NCBI GenBank assembly: GCA_004293485.1
Contig: RDYW01000036.1
Location: 1 to 64,000 of the forward strand
Length of the DNA stretch: 64,000 nucleotides
Source: Sphingobacteriales bacterium
GTDB lineage: Bacteria; Bacteroidota; Bacteroidia; Sphingobacteriales; Sphingobacteriaceae
Direction of reading: 5' to 3'
The translations under genes were made by a program, and so were the position numbers. Positions 38,128 through 50,000 of this stretch are shown here, piece by piece; the first letter of the stretch is position 1, and each line of letters starts with the position of its first letter. The notes under the pieces are model-generated. The model saw only the letters and a program-made list of their open reading frames with translations, was not told the DNA's origin and made no database searches.

Positions 38128-38886
38128 ATGATTAAAATTTCGGCCGTTAGCTACACCAATACGCTCCCATTTATATATGGTTTAACGCATTCAGGTATTA
38201 ATAACGATATACAATTAAGCCTAGATGTACCCGCAATATGTGCCCAAAAACTTAAAGATAATCAAGTAGATATAGGCCTTATTCCGGTAGCGGCTATAAC
38301 CGATTTGCCTCAAGCGCAGCTAATTTCCGATTATTGTATTGGCGCTAACGGAGCAGTAAACTCGGTGTTTATTTTTAGTAATTGCCCAATTAGCGAAGTT
38401 AAATTTTTACAGCTCGATGCCCAATCAAAAACATCTAACCAATTGGCTTTGGTGCTTATGAAGTATTATTGGCATATTGAGCCACAATTAATTGTAAATG
38501 CTGATAACTATGCACAATCGGCGCAAGCCAATACCGCTTTTGTGCAAATCGGCGACCGCACTTTTGGCCAACAAAATAAATTTGCCTATGCCTACGACTT
38601 AGCCGCCGAGTGGAAAAATTATACCGGTTTACCTTTTGTATTTGCCGTTTGGGTAAGTAATAAAAAATTAGATAATAAATTTATCGAAACCCTAAATGCG
38701 GCATTTAAGTTGGGCTTAGATAACCGTAACGAAGTATTAAAAGAGTTAAAAAAAATCTCAAATTTTGAATTAAAAGATTATCTGTATAACAAAATCGAGT
38801 ATCATTTGGATACTTTAAAATTAAAGGCTTTGGCTCGGTTTAATAGGTTAATGAGTAACTTACATAATGATACAGGGCTTAAATAA
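38128..38886 (+). CDS. mqnA: Chorismate dehydratase-like protein (MqnA family)
   Basis: ISAVSYTNTLPFIYGL, DVGLIPVAAI-type motif (VDIGLIPVAAITDL), YDLAAEWKNYTGLPFVFAVW. Confidence 0.85.
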   Translation: MIKISAVSYTNTLPFIYGLTHSGINNDIQLSLDVPAICAQKLKDNQVDIGLIPVAAITDLPQAQLISDYCIGANGAVNSVFIFSNCPISEVKFLQLDAQSKTSNQLALVLMKYYWHIEPQLIVNADNYAQSAQANTAFVQIGDRTFGQQNKFAYAYDLAAEWKNYTGLPFVFAVWVSNKKLDNKFIETLNAAFKLGLDNRNEVLKELKKISNFELKDYLYNKIEYHLDTLKLKALARFNRLMSNLHNDTGLK

Positions 38887-38973
38887 GTAAAAACAATGAA
38901 TAGGATATAAGATAATGTTTTTTTAAGTATATTAAATATTTTTAATTTTTACTTTTAAATTTTTATTTTTAAA

Positions 38974-39486
38974 ATGCTAACACCCGCCGCCCGTATTTTT
39001 GTAGCACTTTTGCTAATTTTTGCTGCCGCAATAGCTACCTATTTTAGCGTTAACATCATAGCCGCTTTTGCTATTATATTGGTGGGCTTGGTAGGCTGGG
39101 GTTATTTTAAAGAAGGAACGGTAATATTAGCCGCCCAGCAATATAAAAGCCAAAAATACGAAGCAGCAAATACACTTTTAAAATCTATAAAAAACCCCAA
39201 ATGGTTAAACAAACAACGAAAGCCATATTATTATTTGATTTTAGGAAACATAGCCTTACAACAGTTAGATTATACCACCGCCCAATTACACTTGGGCAAA
39301 GCCGCTACTATGGGTTTAAAAGCCAACGATTTGGGTACTACCCTAATGCACTTAGCCAACATTAGCTTGCGTAACCAACATAAAACAAAAGGTTTATATT
39401 GGATTGCCGAAGCCGATAAGCTTCCTTTAACCGAAAAATATAAAAGCATTTTAAAAAATATTAAGCTAGAACTCGATAAATTATAA
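38974..39486 (+). CDS. Small membrane protein with TPR-like region
   Basis: N-terminal hydrophobic hairpin, then helical repeats; 170 aa. Confidence 0.65.
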   Translation: MLTPAARIFVALLLIFAAAIATYFSVNIIAAFAIILVGLVGWGYFKEGTVILAAQQYKSQKYEAANTLLKSIKNPKWLNKQRKPYYYLILGNIALQQLDYTTAQLHLGKAATMGLKANDLGTTLMHLANISLRNQHKTKGLYWIAEADKLPLTEKYKSILKNIKLELDKL

Positions 39487-39608
39487 AGCATTTAAGTTAC
39501 TATATTTCTACAAAATCCAAACAATTATCACGTTAAGTTTTATTAAAATTGCAAACAAAAAATTAAGCCAAATTATACTATCGGCGTAAAAAAACACCCC
39601 CAATTATA

Positions 39609-40634
39609 ATGACAAACACTTTATTTTTAGATGCCGCATTTTCTATCGCCACGCCACGTCCACCTGTTTGGTTTATGCGCCAAGCCGGGCGTTTTATGCC
39701 CCAATACTGGGAAATTAAAAACAAATATTCGTTTTTAGAAATGTGTAAAACACCCGAAATAGCGGCCGATGTTACCATGCTACCCGTAGATTTATTGGGT
39801 ATTGATGCCGCAATACTTTTTTCGGATATTTTGGTAACCGCCGAAGCCATGGGTGGCGATTTAAGTTTTACACAAGGCATTGGGCCCAAATTTGCTAACC
39901 CCGTTAAAACCCCTGCCGATATTGATGCCCTAAATACCTACTGCATACACAAATTGCAATACGTAGCCGATGCCATAAAAGTTATACAACAACGTTTAAA
40001 TAAAAGCATCCCATTAATAGGTTTTGCAGGAGCACCTTTTACCGTTATGAGTTATTTGATAGAAGGAGGCTCGAGCAAAGATTTTAAATTAACCAAACTT
40101 TTTATACATAACCACCCCGAACTAGCGCACCGATTGCTTGCCAAAATTGCCCAAGTAACCGTTGATTATTTAAACCTACAAATTACCGCCGGGGTAAATG
40201 CGATTCAATTATTTGATAGCTGGGCATTGGCTTTAAGTTGGGACGATTATACCGAGTTTTCGCACCGTTACAACTCCAAAATTATTGCAGCCTTAAACCG
40301 TTCAAACATTCCTGTAATATCTTTTTGCAAAGGGAGTTCGGTATTTGCCCCACTTATGGCCACGGCTAAACCCGATGTAATTTCGATAGATTGGAACGCC
40401 GATTTAAAAGATATGAAAGCCCGCTTACCCCAAAATATTGCCATACAGGGCAACCTCGACCCGCATATTTTATACGCCGATAAACACGTAATTAAAAACC
40501 GCATACACCACCTTTTCGAGCGTATGCGAGGCCAAAATGGATTTATTTTTAACCTCGGCCACGGCATAATGCCCGATATACCTTTCGATAATGTAAAATA
40601 TGCTATTGATGTAGTAAAGGAGTTTAGGTATTAA
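39609..40634 (+). CDS. hemE: Uroporphyrinogen decarboxylase
   Basis: PPVWFMRQAGRFMPQY, GFAGAPFTVMSYLIEGGSS, FNLGHGIMPD. Confidence 0.97.
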   Translation: MTNTLFLDAAFSIATPRPPVWFMRQAGRFMPQYWEIKNKYSFLEMCKTPEIAADVTMLPVDLLGIDAAILFSDILVTAEAMGGDLSFTQGIGPKFANPVKTPADIDALNTYCIHKLQYVADAIKVIQQRLNKSIPLIGFAGAPFTVMSYLIEGGSSKDFKLTKLFIHNHPELAHRLLAKIAQVTVDYLNLQITAGVNAIQLFDSWALALSWDDYTEFSHRYNSKIIAALNRSNIPVISFCKGSSVFAPLMATAKPDVISIDWNADLKDMKARLPQNIAIQGNLDPHILYADKHVIKNRIHHLFERMRGQNGFIFNLGHGIMPDIPFDNVKYAIDVVKEFRY

Positions 40635-40718
40635 AAACAGCCAAAATTTTATCAACGATGTATAATTATTGTATTAAAAATAGTGTATAAATAGCACCCA
40701 TTTACCCCTATAGCCCTA

Positions 40719-41258
40719 ATGTTATACCCCTACATACTTGCCACACATATTGTATTTGTAGTAAGCTGGATGGCCGGCTTATTTTATATCGTTAGGTTAT
40801 TTATTTACCATACCGAAGCCAACTTAAAACCCGAAGCCGAACGTATCATATTACAAAAACAGTTCGAAATTATGGAAGGCAAACTGTGGAATATTATTAC
40901 CACGCCTGCTATGCTTTTAACCGTCGGGGCGGGATTGTGGATGCTTTACCTAAATCCATTATTATTAAAAACCGATTGGATGTGGGTAAAACTAGGTTTT
41001 GTAGCGGGCTTAATAGTGTATCACATTATTTGTGGCAGCATAATTACCCAGCTAAAACGGGGCAAATATTGGATGACCAGCACCCAGCTAAGGTTATGGA
41101 ACGAACTGGCAACCCTGTTTTTGGTGGCTATTGTATTTACTGTAATATTAAAAAGTGCTATTGATTGGGCTTATGGTTTAGCCGGCTTGGTAGTATTTGC
41201 CTTAATAATTATGCTTGCGGTAAAAGCGTATAAAAAATCTCGACTTAAACGTAGCTAG
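40719..41258 (+). CDS. hemJ: HemJ-like/CopD-family membrane protein
   Basis: Multi-TM; ATHIVFVVSWMAGLFYIVRLFIYH, WMWVKLGFVAGLIVYH. Confidence 0.75.
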   Translation: MLYPYILATHIVFVVSWMAGLFYIVRLFIYHTEANLKPEAERIILQKQFEIMEGKLWNIITTPAMLLTVGAGLWMLYLNPLLLKTDWMWVKLGFVAGLIVYHIICGSIITQLKRGKYWMTSTQLRLWNELATLFLVAIVFTVILKSAIDWAYGLAGLVVFALIIMLAVKAYKKSRLKRS

Positions 41259-41332
41259 GCTTTAACTTACAAAAGCATATACGATTAGTAAGTAGTAATT
41301 TATAAATTATTTGCATTTTATTTTTTTTCACA

Positions 41333-42673
41333 CTAATGCAAATCCACTACATCATCTTCATGTAATAGCAACTCCAGTTTTACGGTTTCTACGTTTTGTT
41401 CTACTTTTTTTAGGATGGTAAACATATAACCGTTAAACATTTTTACTTCGCCCACTTCGGGTATTTTGCCAAAAATTTCGCTAAGTAAACCTACCATGGT
41501 ATCGTAATCTTCGTCTTCGGGCAAATCGTGTGGTAAAAATTCGTTTACATCATATACCGTAGCCGATGCGGTGATGATAAATTCGTTTTCGGATATTTTT
41601 TCTACAATTGGTTTTTCCTCGTCGTACTCATCTTGTATATCACCTACCAGTTCTTCTACAATATCTTCGAGGGTTACCATGCCAGCAGTGCCGCCAAATT
41701 CATCTAAAACAATGGCTATTTGAATGCGTTTTAGTTTTAGTTCGGCCATTAAGTCGTTAATTTTTTGCGATTCGGGTATAAACAATGGCTTGCGTAATAT
41801 ATCTTTTAAAACAAAAGGCTGGTGCCGCACAATTAGCGATAAAATATCTTTTGCATGTATTATACCCACAATTTTATCAACAGTTTCTTCATAAACAGGT
41901 ATGCGTGAGTAGCCTTCGGCAATAATTACTTCAAGCAGTTCTTCTTGTGTAGCACTAATATCGATACCCGAAATTTTGGTACGCGGAACCATTATGTTTT
42001 TTACTACACGTTCGTTAAAATCAAATACATTTTTTATTAACTCGTGTTCGGCTTTATCTAAGGCACCGCTTTCTTTACCTTGGTCTAATAAATATTGTAG
42101 CTCTTCAGACGAGTGTACTGCCTCGTGGCCTGCAGCTGTATTAATACCCAGTAGCTTTAAAATAAAATTAGCAAAGCCATTTAATAGCCAAATAAAGGGT
42201 TTAAATAAAATATAAAAAAACTGTAAGGGCAAAGCAATAGCAAGGGTAGTATTTACTGGGCGTTGTATCGCAAACGATTTTGGTGCTAACTCGCCAAACA
42301 CAATATGTAACACTGTAATAATAGTAAAGGCCAAAATATGGCCAATATTGGTGGCTACTGCTGCCGAAAGTGAAAGGTTAAAAAGCCCTAAAAAATTTAA
42401 TACCGCTGCCGACATTACCGACTCGCCCACCCAGCCCAAGCCTAACGATGCTAGGGTTATACCCAGTTGGGCGGCGGCTAAGTAACCATCTAAATGTGAG
42501 GTCATGTGTTTGGCTATGTGCGCTATTTTGCTCCCCGATTTTGCAATAAGCTCAATTTGCGAGCCCCGAACTTTTACCAAAGCAAATTCGGCTGCTACAA
42601 AAAAACCATTTAGCAATACTAAAAATAGGGTTACAAAAATCTTAAAACCACTAATATCCGAACCGGGGTCCAT
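41333..42673 (-). CDS. CNNM/CBS-domain protein (hemolysin/CorC-like family)
   Basis: DUF21 N-terminus, paired CBS, EFGGTAGMVTLEDIVEELVGDIQDEYD. Confidence 0.92.
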   Translation of the reverse strand: MDPGSDISGFKIFVTLFLVLLNGFFVAAEFALVKVRGSQIELIAKSGSKIAHIAKHMTSHLDGYLAAAQLGITLASLGLGWVGESVMSAAVLNFLGLFNLSLSAAVATNIGHILAFTIITVLHIVFGELAPKSFAIQRPVNTTLAIALPLQFFYILFKPFIWLLNGFANFILKLLGINTAAGHEAVHSSEELQYLLDQGKESGALDKAEHELIKNVFDFNERVVKNIMVPRTKISGIDISATQEELLEVIIAEGYSRIPVYEETVDKIVGIIHAKDILSLIVRHQPFVLKDILRKPLFIPESQKINDLMAELKLKRIQIAIVLDEFGGTAGMVTLEDIVEELVGDIQDEYDEEKPIVEKISENEFIITASATVYDVNEFLPHDLPEDEDYDTMVGLLSEIFGKIPEVGEVKMFNGYMFTILKKVEQNVETVKLELLLHEDDVVDLH

Positions 42674-42680
42674 ATTTTTA

Positions 42681-43223
42681 TTACTTATTTAAAAATGTAG
42701 TGTTATATAATTCTATACTTTCAAGTATTACTTTATCGGCATAGCGCTTGCCCATTAAGTGTTCGATGGTTACGTTTTTATGCTCCAAAGCTTTATAATC
42801 TTGAAAAAAGCGTACAATTTCTTTCATCGCATGGGGTGGTAATTCGGCCAAATCATTGATATAATTTACCGACATATCGTTTTTAGCTACTGCAATAATT
42901 TTATCGTCCTGCTCGCCACCATCTACCATGTGCATTACACCAATAACCTTGGCTTCAATAATTGTCATCGGGTACACATCTACCGAACATAAAACCAAAA
43001 TATCTAAGGGATCGTTATCGTCGCAGTATGTTTGTGGTATAAAACCATAATTAGCAGGGTACATTACCGATGAAAATAAAACTCTATCAAGTTTTATCAA
43101 GCCAGATTGTTTATCTATTTCGTATTTTGCTTTTGAACCTTTAGGTATTTCGATAATTGCATTCACTACATTTGGGGCGTCGTCGCCAGGAGATATGGAG
43201 TGCCAGGGGTGGTTTTGAGTCAT
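42681..43223 (-). CDS. ppa: Inorganic pyrophosphatase
   Basis: [40 protein letters not shown]. Confidence 0.96.
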   Translation of the reverse strand: MTQNHPWHSISPGDDAPNVVNAIIEIPKGSKAKYEIDKQSGLIKLDRVLFSSVMYPANYGFIPQTYCDDNDPLDILVLCSVDVYPMTIIEAKVIGVMHMVDGGEQDDKIIAVAKNDMSVNYINDLAELPPHAMKEIVRFFQDYKALEHKNVTIEHLMGKRYADKVILESIELYNTTFLNK

Positions 43224-43243
43224 TATTTTATACTAATTTATTA

Positions 43244-43879
43244 TTAAGATGCTGATTTATATTTTGCTTTTACAAACGACCAAATTAAAGGAAAAGATGT
43301 GATGATAATAAAACCCACAATAATATACGTTAAATAATCGTTTACTTGTTTTTCAAATTCTTTACCTAAAAAGTAGCCTAGTAATGTTAATGATGCTACC
43401 CATAAAACTGCGCCTAATATATTATAAACAGTAAAGCGCCTAAGCGATAATTTTACTACGCCAGCAATAATTGGGGCAAATGTACGCACAATAGGTATAA
43501 ATCTACCCATAATTAAAGCAAAAGAACCCTGCTTATTATAATACACTTCGGCCATACGTATATATTTTTTTTTAAAAAATAAGCTATCTTCTTTTTTAAA
43601 CAGCAAAGGGCCTGTTTTGTATCCAAAATAATAACCTACAAAATTACCAGCTGTTGCGGCTATAATAGTACCAATTACCAAAGTAATTATATCGGTATTT
43701 ATTTTATGGGTAGCTACAAATAAGCCTGCCAAAAAAAGCAAATAATCGCCTGGTAAAAAAAAACCAAAAAATAAGCCAGTTTCGGCAAAAATAACAAACA
43801 AAATTAGGTAAAATCCGCCTTCGTGAATTATTTGTTGAGCATCAACTAGTTTGATTATTGCCTGCCAGATTTTGTTCAT
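43244..43879 (-). CDS. DedA family membrane protein
   Basis: ETGLFFGFFLPGDYLLFLAGLF, RFIPIVRTFAPIIAGV. Confidence 0.93.
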   Translation of the reverse strand: MNKIWQAIIKLVDAQQIIHEGGFYLILFVIFAETGLFFGFFLPGDYLLFLAGLFVATHKINTDIITLVIGTIIAATAGNFVGYYFGYKTGPLLFKKEDSLFFKKKYIRMAEVYYNKQGSFALIMGRFIPIVRTFAPIIAGVVKLSLRRFTVYNILGAVLWVASLTLLGYFLGKEFEKQVNDYLTYIIVGFIIITSFPLIWSFVKAKYKSAS

Positions 43880-44084
43880 AGTTTAACACCATAAAATTAC
43901 AAAATTTTATTACACTAGCTAGTTAAAATTTAAAAACCAAATTTAGGGGCATTAATAACTAACGTTTTTTATTTTAAATAAGATAAATAAGCCTTTTTAA
44001 ATGATGATGTAAATTATTTATACAAAAAACCGCTTCACAAAATTTAGAATTGTAATTTTAGCGCATCATACTAAGCATTACAAA

Positions 44085-46361
44085 ATGAGTAAAATAAATA
44101 AAAAACAAGATGCCTTGGATTACCACGCTATGGGCAGGCCCGGTAAAATACAGGTGGTACCTACTAAACCTACCAATACACAACGCGATTTAAGCCTAGC
44201 TTACTCGCCTGGGGTAGCTGTACCCTGTTTAAAAATAGCCGAAAACAAAAACGATGTATATAAATACACCGCCAAAGGAAACTTAGTTGCTGTTATAAGT
44301 AACGGTACAGCGGTATTGGGTTTGGGAAATATAGGCCCCGAGGCCGGAAAGCCAGTAATGGAAGGCAAAGGAATTTTGTTTAAGATATTTGCAGATATTG
44401 ATGTATTTGACTTAGAGCTTGATACCGAAAATGTAGATGAATTTGTAAAGATTGTAAAAGCACTAGAACCAACATTTGGTGGTATAAATTTAGAAGATAT
44501 TAAAGCCCCCGAGTGTTTTGAAATAGAACGTAGGCTAAAGGCCGAAATGAACATCCCTGTAATGCATGACGACCAGCATGGTACCGCCATTATATCGGCA
44601 GCAGCATTATTAAATGCTTGCGAAATACAAAAAAAGAAATTAGAAAAAGTAAAAATTGTAATAAACGGTGCAGGTGCTGCAGCCATTTCGTGTACCAGGC
44701 TTTACGTTTCGTTGGGGGCTCGTAAAGAAAACATTGTGATGCTCGATCGTACGGGAGTTATCCGGGCCAACCGAGAAAACTTAGAAACTACCAAAGCCGA
44801 GTTTGCCACCACCCGCGATATTTATACCCTAACCGATGCCGTTAAAAACGCCGATGTTTTTATAGGTTTATCTTCGGCCGATGTGTTAAGCGCAGATATG
44901 CTGCTATCTATGGCTAAAAACCCCATAGTATTTGCCATGGCCAACCCTAACCCCGAAATTGATTACAACTTAGCCGTAAAAACCCGAAAAGATATTATTA
45001 TGGCCACTGGCCGGTCCGATTTCCCTAACCAAGTAAATAACGTATTGGGCTTCCCTTATATTTTTAGAGGTGCGCTTGATGTAAGGGCTACCGCCATAAA
45101 CGAAGATATGAAAATAGCGGCCGTAAAAGCCCTTGCCGAACTAGCCAAAGAAAACGTTCCTGAGGCTGTAAACCTAGCTTATAATACAAAAAATATTCGT
45201 TTTGGTAAAGATTATATTATACCAAAACCCATTGATTTTAGGCTAATTACCGCATTAGCACCAGCCGTAGCCAAAGCCGCTATGGCATCGGGCGTAGCCC
45301 GTATGGATATTACCGACTGGGAAAAATACACCCAAGAACTAAAACAACGCCTAGGTATGGACGATGTAATTTTACGCACCATTACCAACAAAGCCAAAGC
45401 AAATCCTAAAAAGGTTGTTTTCGCTGAGGCGGATAATTACAAAATACTTAAATCGGCACAGATAGTTAAAGACGATGGCATAGCCATCCCAATTTTATTA
45501 GGCAATAAGGCAGCTATCCATAAAATTATCCGTGAAAACGAGCTAGAGCTAGATGGCGTACTTATAATAGACCCAGCCGAAGAAAAAGAACTTTTCGAAA
45601 AATATGCACAAAACCTGTATGCCAAACGTGGCCGCCGAGGCATAAACTTATTTGAAGCCCGCAAGCTTATGCGAGACCGTAACTATTTTGGCGCATCAAT
45701 GGTCGAATTTGGCCAAGCCGATGCATTAATATCGGGGCTAACCCGCAATTACGCCACTACAGTAAAACCAGCATTGCAAATTATAGGTACCGAAGCCGGC
45801 GTAAATCGTGTAGCAGGTATGTATATGATGCTTACCAAATGTGGCCCTGTATTTTTTGCCGACACTACCATAAATGTAAACCCCGATGCACAAGAGCTGG
45901 TAGATATTACCGTATTAGTAAACAAATCGATAAAGCAATTTAACATCGAACCCCGTATAGCCTTACTATCGTACTCTAACTTTGGCTCTAACGAAGGCGA
46001 TACCCCACACAAAATTAGCCAAGCAGTAAGCATATTGCATAGCAATTATCCCGATATGGTTGTGGATGGAGAAATGCAAGCCAACTTTGCACTTAATGCA
46101 GGCTTATTAAAAGATAATTTTCCGTTTTCGAAGTTAAACAATGGCGCAGCCAATACGTTGGTATTCCCCAATCTCGATTCGGGCAATATTGCTTATAAGC
46201 TTTTACAAGAAATAGGCGGTGCCGAAGCCATTGGCCCTATACTGTTAGGGATGAACAAACCTGTACACGTTTTACAACTAGATAGTTCGGTACGCGAAAT
46301 TGTAAACATGGTAACCATAGCTGTAGTAGATGTGCAAACAAAAGAGGCTACAACTAAATAA
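44085..46361 (+). CDS. maeB: NADP-dependent malic enzyme with phosphotransacetylase-like C-terminus
   Basis: LAYSPGVAVPCL, HDDQHGTAIISAAALLNA, PTA-like C-terminal domain. Confidence 0.96.
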   Translation: MSKINKKQDALDYHAMGRPGKIQVVPTKPTNTQRDLSLAYSPGVAVPCLKIAENKNDVYKYTAKGNLVAVISNGTAVLGLGNIGPEAGKPVMEGKGILFKIFADIDVFDLELDTENVDEFVKIVKALEPTFGGINLEDIKAPECFEIERRLKAEMNIPVMHDDQHGTAIISAAALLNACEIQKKKLEKVKIVINGAGAAAISCTRLYVSLGARKENIVMLDRTGVIRANRENLETTKAEFATTRDIYTLTDAVKNADVFIGLSSADVLSADMLLSMAKNPIVFAMANPNPEIDYNLAVKTRKDIIMATGRSDFPNQVNNVLGFPYIFRGALDVRATAINEDMKIAAVKALAELAKENVPEAVNLAYNTKNIRFGKDYIIPKPIDFRLITALAPAVAKAAMASGVARMDITDWEKYTQELKQRLGMDDVILRTITNKAKANPKKVVFAEADNYKILKSAQIVKDDGIAIPILLGNKAAIHKIIRENELELDGVLIIDPAEEKELFEKYAQNLYAKRGRRGINLFEARKLMRDRNYFGASMVEFGQADALISGLTRNYATTVKPALQIIGTEAGVNRVAGMYMMLTKCGPVFFADTTINVNPDAQELVDITVLVNKSIKQFNIEPRIALLSYSNFGSNEGDTPHKISQAVSILHSNYPDMVVDGEMQANFALNAGLLKDNFPFSKLNNGAANTLVFPNLDSGNIAYKLLQEIGGAEAIGPILLGMNKPVHVLQLDSSVREIVNMVTIAVVDVQTKEATTK

Positions 46362-46406
46362 AAAAATGTATTTTTACATCCCCCTAAAACCGCTAAAACT
46401 CAAAAT

Positions 46407-46991
46407 ATGTACGCCTATATAATTGGTAAACTTACTTTTAAATGCCCTGCATATATTATTATAGAAACAGGTGGTATAGGCTATCAATTACATATTTCGT
46501 TACATACTTTTATAGCTATTAAAGACTTAGACAACGCCCAGTTGTACGTTTGGTTGCATGTAAAAGAAGATGCACATACCTTATACGGTTTTGCCGATGA
46601 AGGCGAAAAACGATTGTTTTTACACCTTATATCGGTAAATGGTATTGGCCCTGGTACCGCCAGGATGATGTTATCCTCTATTAGCCCTATCGAAATACAA
46701 GATGCTATTATAAAAGGCGATGTGGCTCAAATAAAACGTATCAAAGGTATAGGGCCCAAATCGGCACAACGCCTCATTATCGAACTACAAGATAAATTGC
46801 AAAAAGAAGGCAATGGCACATTAATATCGGCACCGCTAAACAATACCGCCCGCGAAGAAGCGTTATCTGCACTAATAATGTTGGGCTTTGCAAAAAATGC
46901 TGCCGATAACGCTATTGATAATGTAATTAAAAGCTCAACAGAAACATTATCGGTAGAACAAATTATTAAAACAACGCTAAAAACATTATAG
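46407..46991 (+). CDS. ruvA: Holliday junction branch migration protein RuvA
   Basis: MYAYIIGKLTFKCPAYIIIETGGIGYQLHIS, VNGIGPGTARMMLS, IKGIGPKSAQRLIIELQDKL. Confidence 0.95.
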   Translation: MYAYIIGKLTFKCPAYIIIETGGIGYQLHISLHTFIAIKDLDNAQLYVWLHVKEDAHTLYGFADEGEKRLFLHLISVNGIGPGTARMMLSSISPIEIQDAIIKGDVAQIKRIKGIGPKSAQRLIIELQDKLQKEGNGTLISAPLNNTAREEALSALIMLGFAKNAADNAIDNVIKSSTETLSVEQIIKTTLKTL

Positions 46992-47005
46992 AAAATTACA
47001 CGCTT

Positions 47006-50000
47006 TTGCTTTTGAAAAAAATAAGCCTTTTATGTACGTTTATAATTTTGATTTTGTGCTTAGCGCAGAGGAATGTTGTGGCGCAAATAAAAAAAACTTC
47101 CTTAAAAAATCCAGCCGATAGCCTAAAATTAAAATATAGGTTTAAAGATAGTTACGCTACACCTTTTTTAACCCCTAAAGAATTTAGCCTTAAACCACCC
47201 GAAAACCTTAAACGCACCGTAGATTACGATGCCAAAAACAACCGATACATTATTAAAGAAATGCTAGGCGATAAACTATATCGGCTACCACAGTACCTTA
47301 CTTTTAAAGAATATCAGCAAATAGAATTAGATAAGATAAAAAAAGAATATTGGGGTGGCTTGGTAAATAATGCACCTGCAGCAAGTAAAAAAGGATTAGG
47401 GGCAAGTATAAAAATTAGAAACAAAATTTTTGAAACCGTATTTGGTGGTAATACCATAAGCGTTACCCCCCGAGGAAGTGCCGACCTTACTTTTGGTGGC
47501 CGTGTAAACCGAAACGAAAATCCTATGTTTAACGAACGGCAAAGGATACAACGAAACTTTGATTTTAACCAACGCATACAAATGAATGTGGCCGGCAAAA
47601 TAGGCGAAAGATTAAAGCTAAATTTGAATTACAGCACCGAAGCGCAGTTTGATTTTGAAAACCAAATTAAGCTAGATTTTCCGGGTAAAAAAGACGATAT
47701 TTTACAACGCCTTGAGTTAGGGGTAGTTAATTTTCCGCTTACTACACAACTTATTACCGGTACACAGGCTTTATTTGGGGTAAAAACACAATTACAATTT
47801 GGCCGCTTGGGGGTTACCACCTTGTTTTCGCAACAACGCTCGCAAGCCAAAGAAATTACCATTACCAACGGTTCGCAACAAAACGAATTTAGAATTACCT
47901 CCGATGCCTACGAAGCCAATAAACACTTTTTTTTAGCGCAATACTTTCGTAATAATTACAACAAAGCAATGGCTAACTTGCCTATTATTACTTCGGCGGT
48001 AAACATTACCAGAATAGAAGTATGGATTACCAACCGAACCAATAGCACTACCGACTCTCGAGATATTATTGCCTTTATGGATTTGGGTGAAAATAGCCCC
48101 CACAATACTACACTTTTTAAAGGCGGTGCAGGCTTCAGCACCTTACCTTCGGCATTTATCGACCCTAGTTTTACACAAATACAATCAAACAACCTATTAC
48201 AACAAATACCCCCAAATGCTAGGTTAACCAACAATACCCAAATCGACGATTTTTTTAGAAACAATGGCGAATCTGATAATTATACCAAACTTACCTATGC
48301 CCGTAAACTTACCGAAAGAGAATATACCCTTAACCCAGCGTTAGGTTATATATCGCTTAACGCAGCCCTAAATACCGACGAAGTACTTTCGGTAGCATAC
48401 CGTTATACCATTAACGGCGTTGAATACCAAGTAGGTGAGTTTTCGAACGACCGTACCGTAGATGCCGCTAATCCAAAGGTATTATTTACCAAAATGTTAA
48501 AAAACCAAACCATTAAAACCCAATTACCTATTTGGAATTTAATGATGAAAAACATTTACGCTTTAAATGCTTTTGAAATAAGTCCGCAAGATTTTAAACT
48601 TAGCATTACAAGAGTTGATAACGACAAAGGTGTAGAAAACCCCACTATAAACGAAGGCAACAAAATAGACCCCGTAAACCCCGTAAACACCCAAAAAAGA
48701 ACCAAGCTTGCTGGAAAGTTATGGCTGCAAGTTACCGGTTTAGATAGGATAAACCAACAACGCGATGCTGTACCCGATGGCTATTTTGATTTTATACCTA
48801 ACGTAACCATCGACCCTACCAACGGTCGAATTATTTTCCCTTTTATTGAGCCTTTTGGTAAAGATTTAAAAGCAAAATTTGATGAAGTAACCGAAACCGA
48901 TTTAATAAAAAAATATGTTTTTCAACCGCTGTACGAAACTACCCAAACCCTTGCCCAGCAATTACACCCCGAACTTAACCGATATGTAATAAAAGGAACG
49001 TACCAATCGCAGGTAAGCTCCGAGTTTCAACTAAATGCCATTAACGTACCCGAAGGTTCGGTAATAGTAACTTCGGGTTCGTTAAAATTGGTAGAGGGTG
49101 CCGATTATACCGTTGATTATAACATAGGAAGAGTTAAAATACTAAATACTGCATTATTAAGCTCGGGCCAACCTATTAAAATACGCTTAGAAAGCAACGA
49201 ACTATTTGGCGTACAACAAAAAAGCCTTTTTGGTACCCGCTTAGATTATACCATTAGCGAAAAAATACATTTTGGTGCTACCTATTTAAAACTTACCGAA
49301 CAACCAATAACCCCTAAAGTAAACTTTGGGGAAGAGTCGGTAGCCAATAGTATTTATGGTTTTGATGTTAATTACAGTGCTAGTAGCAGGTTTTTAACCC
49401 GTATGATTGATAAATTACCATTAATATCTACCAAAGCCCCTTCATCCGTATCGTTTAGTGGCGAGTTTGCTAAGTTTAACCCAGGCCACCCTAAGGCATT
49501 AAATTTTGCAGGAAACACCACAGGTGCAAGTTACATTGATGATTTTGAAGCAAGTAGATCGATTATTGATTTGAAAGCGGCAGCAATGTGGCAAATATCG
49601 GGCACACCTCAGTTATTTACCGAAGCAAACCTAAATAACGATTTGGCTTACGGGTTTAACAGAGCTAAAATGTCGTTTTTTAATATCGACCCATTGTTTT
49701 ATAACCGCTCGGGAAGCCTAACCCCTGATAATATAAAAAATAACCGGGCCGAACTATCCGACCCTTATGTACGTGAAGTAATAGAAACTGAAGTGTTTCC
49801 ACTAAGGCAAAACCCAGCCGGTACGGTGCTACCATTACCTACTTTTAATGTAGCCTATTACCCTACCCTACGTGGGCCATACAATTTTACTGGCGTAGGC
49901 TTAAATAGTAATGGCACCTTTAGCAACCCTCGAAACAAATGGGGAGGCATATTTCGGCGAATAGATAACAACGATTTTGAGGCCTTAAATATCGAATTTA

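Noticed and set aside
44201-44686. 161-aa minus-strand ORF antisense to maeB (and similar ORFs opposite accC, fabH, zwf, tkt, sprA)
   Set aside because: Antisense shadows of strongly recognised proteins; no independent start context or conservation evidence.
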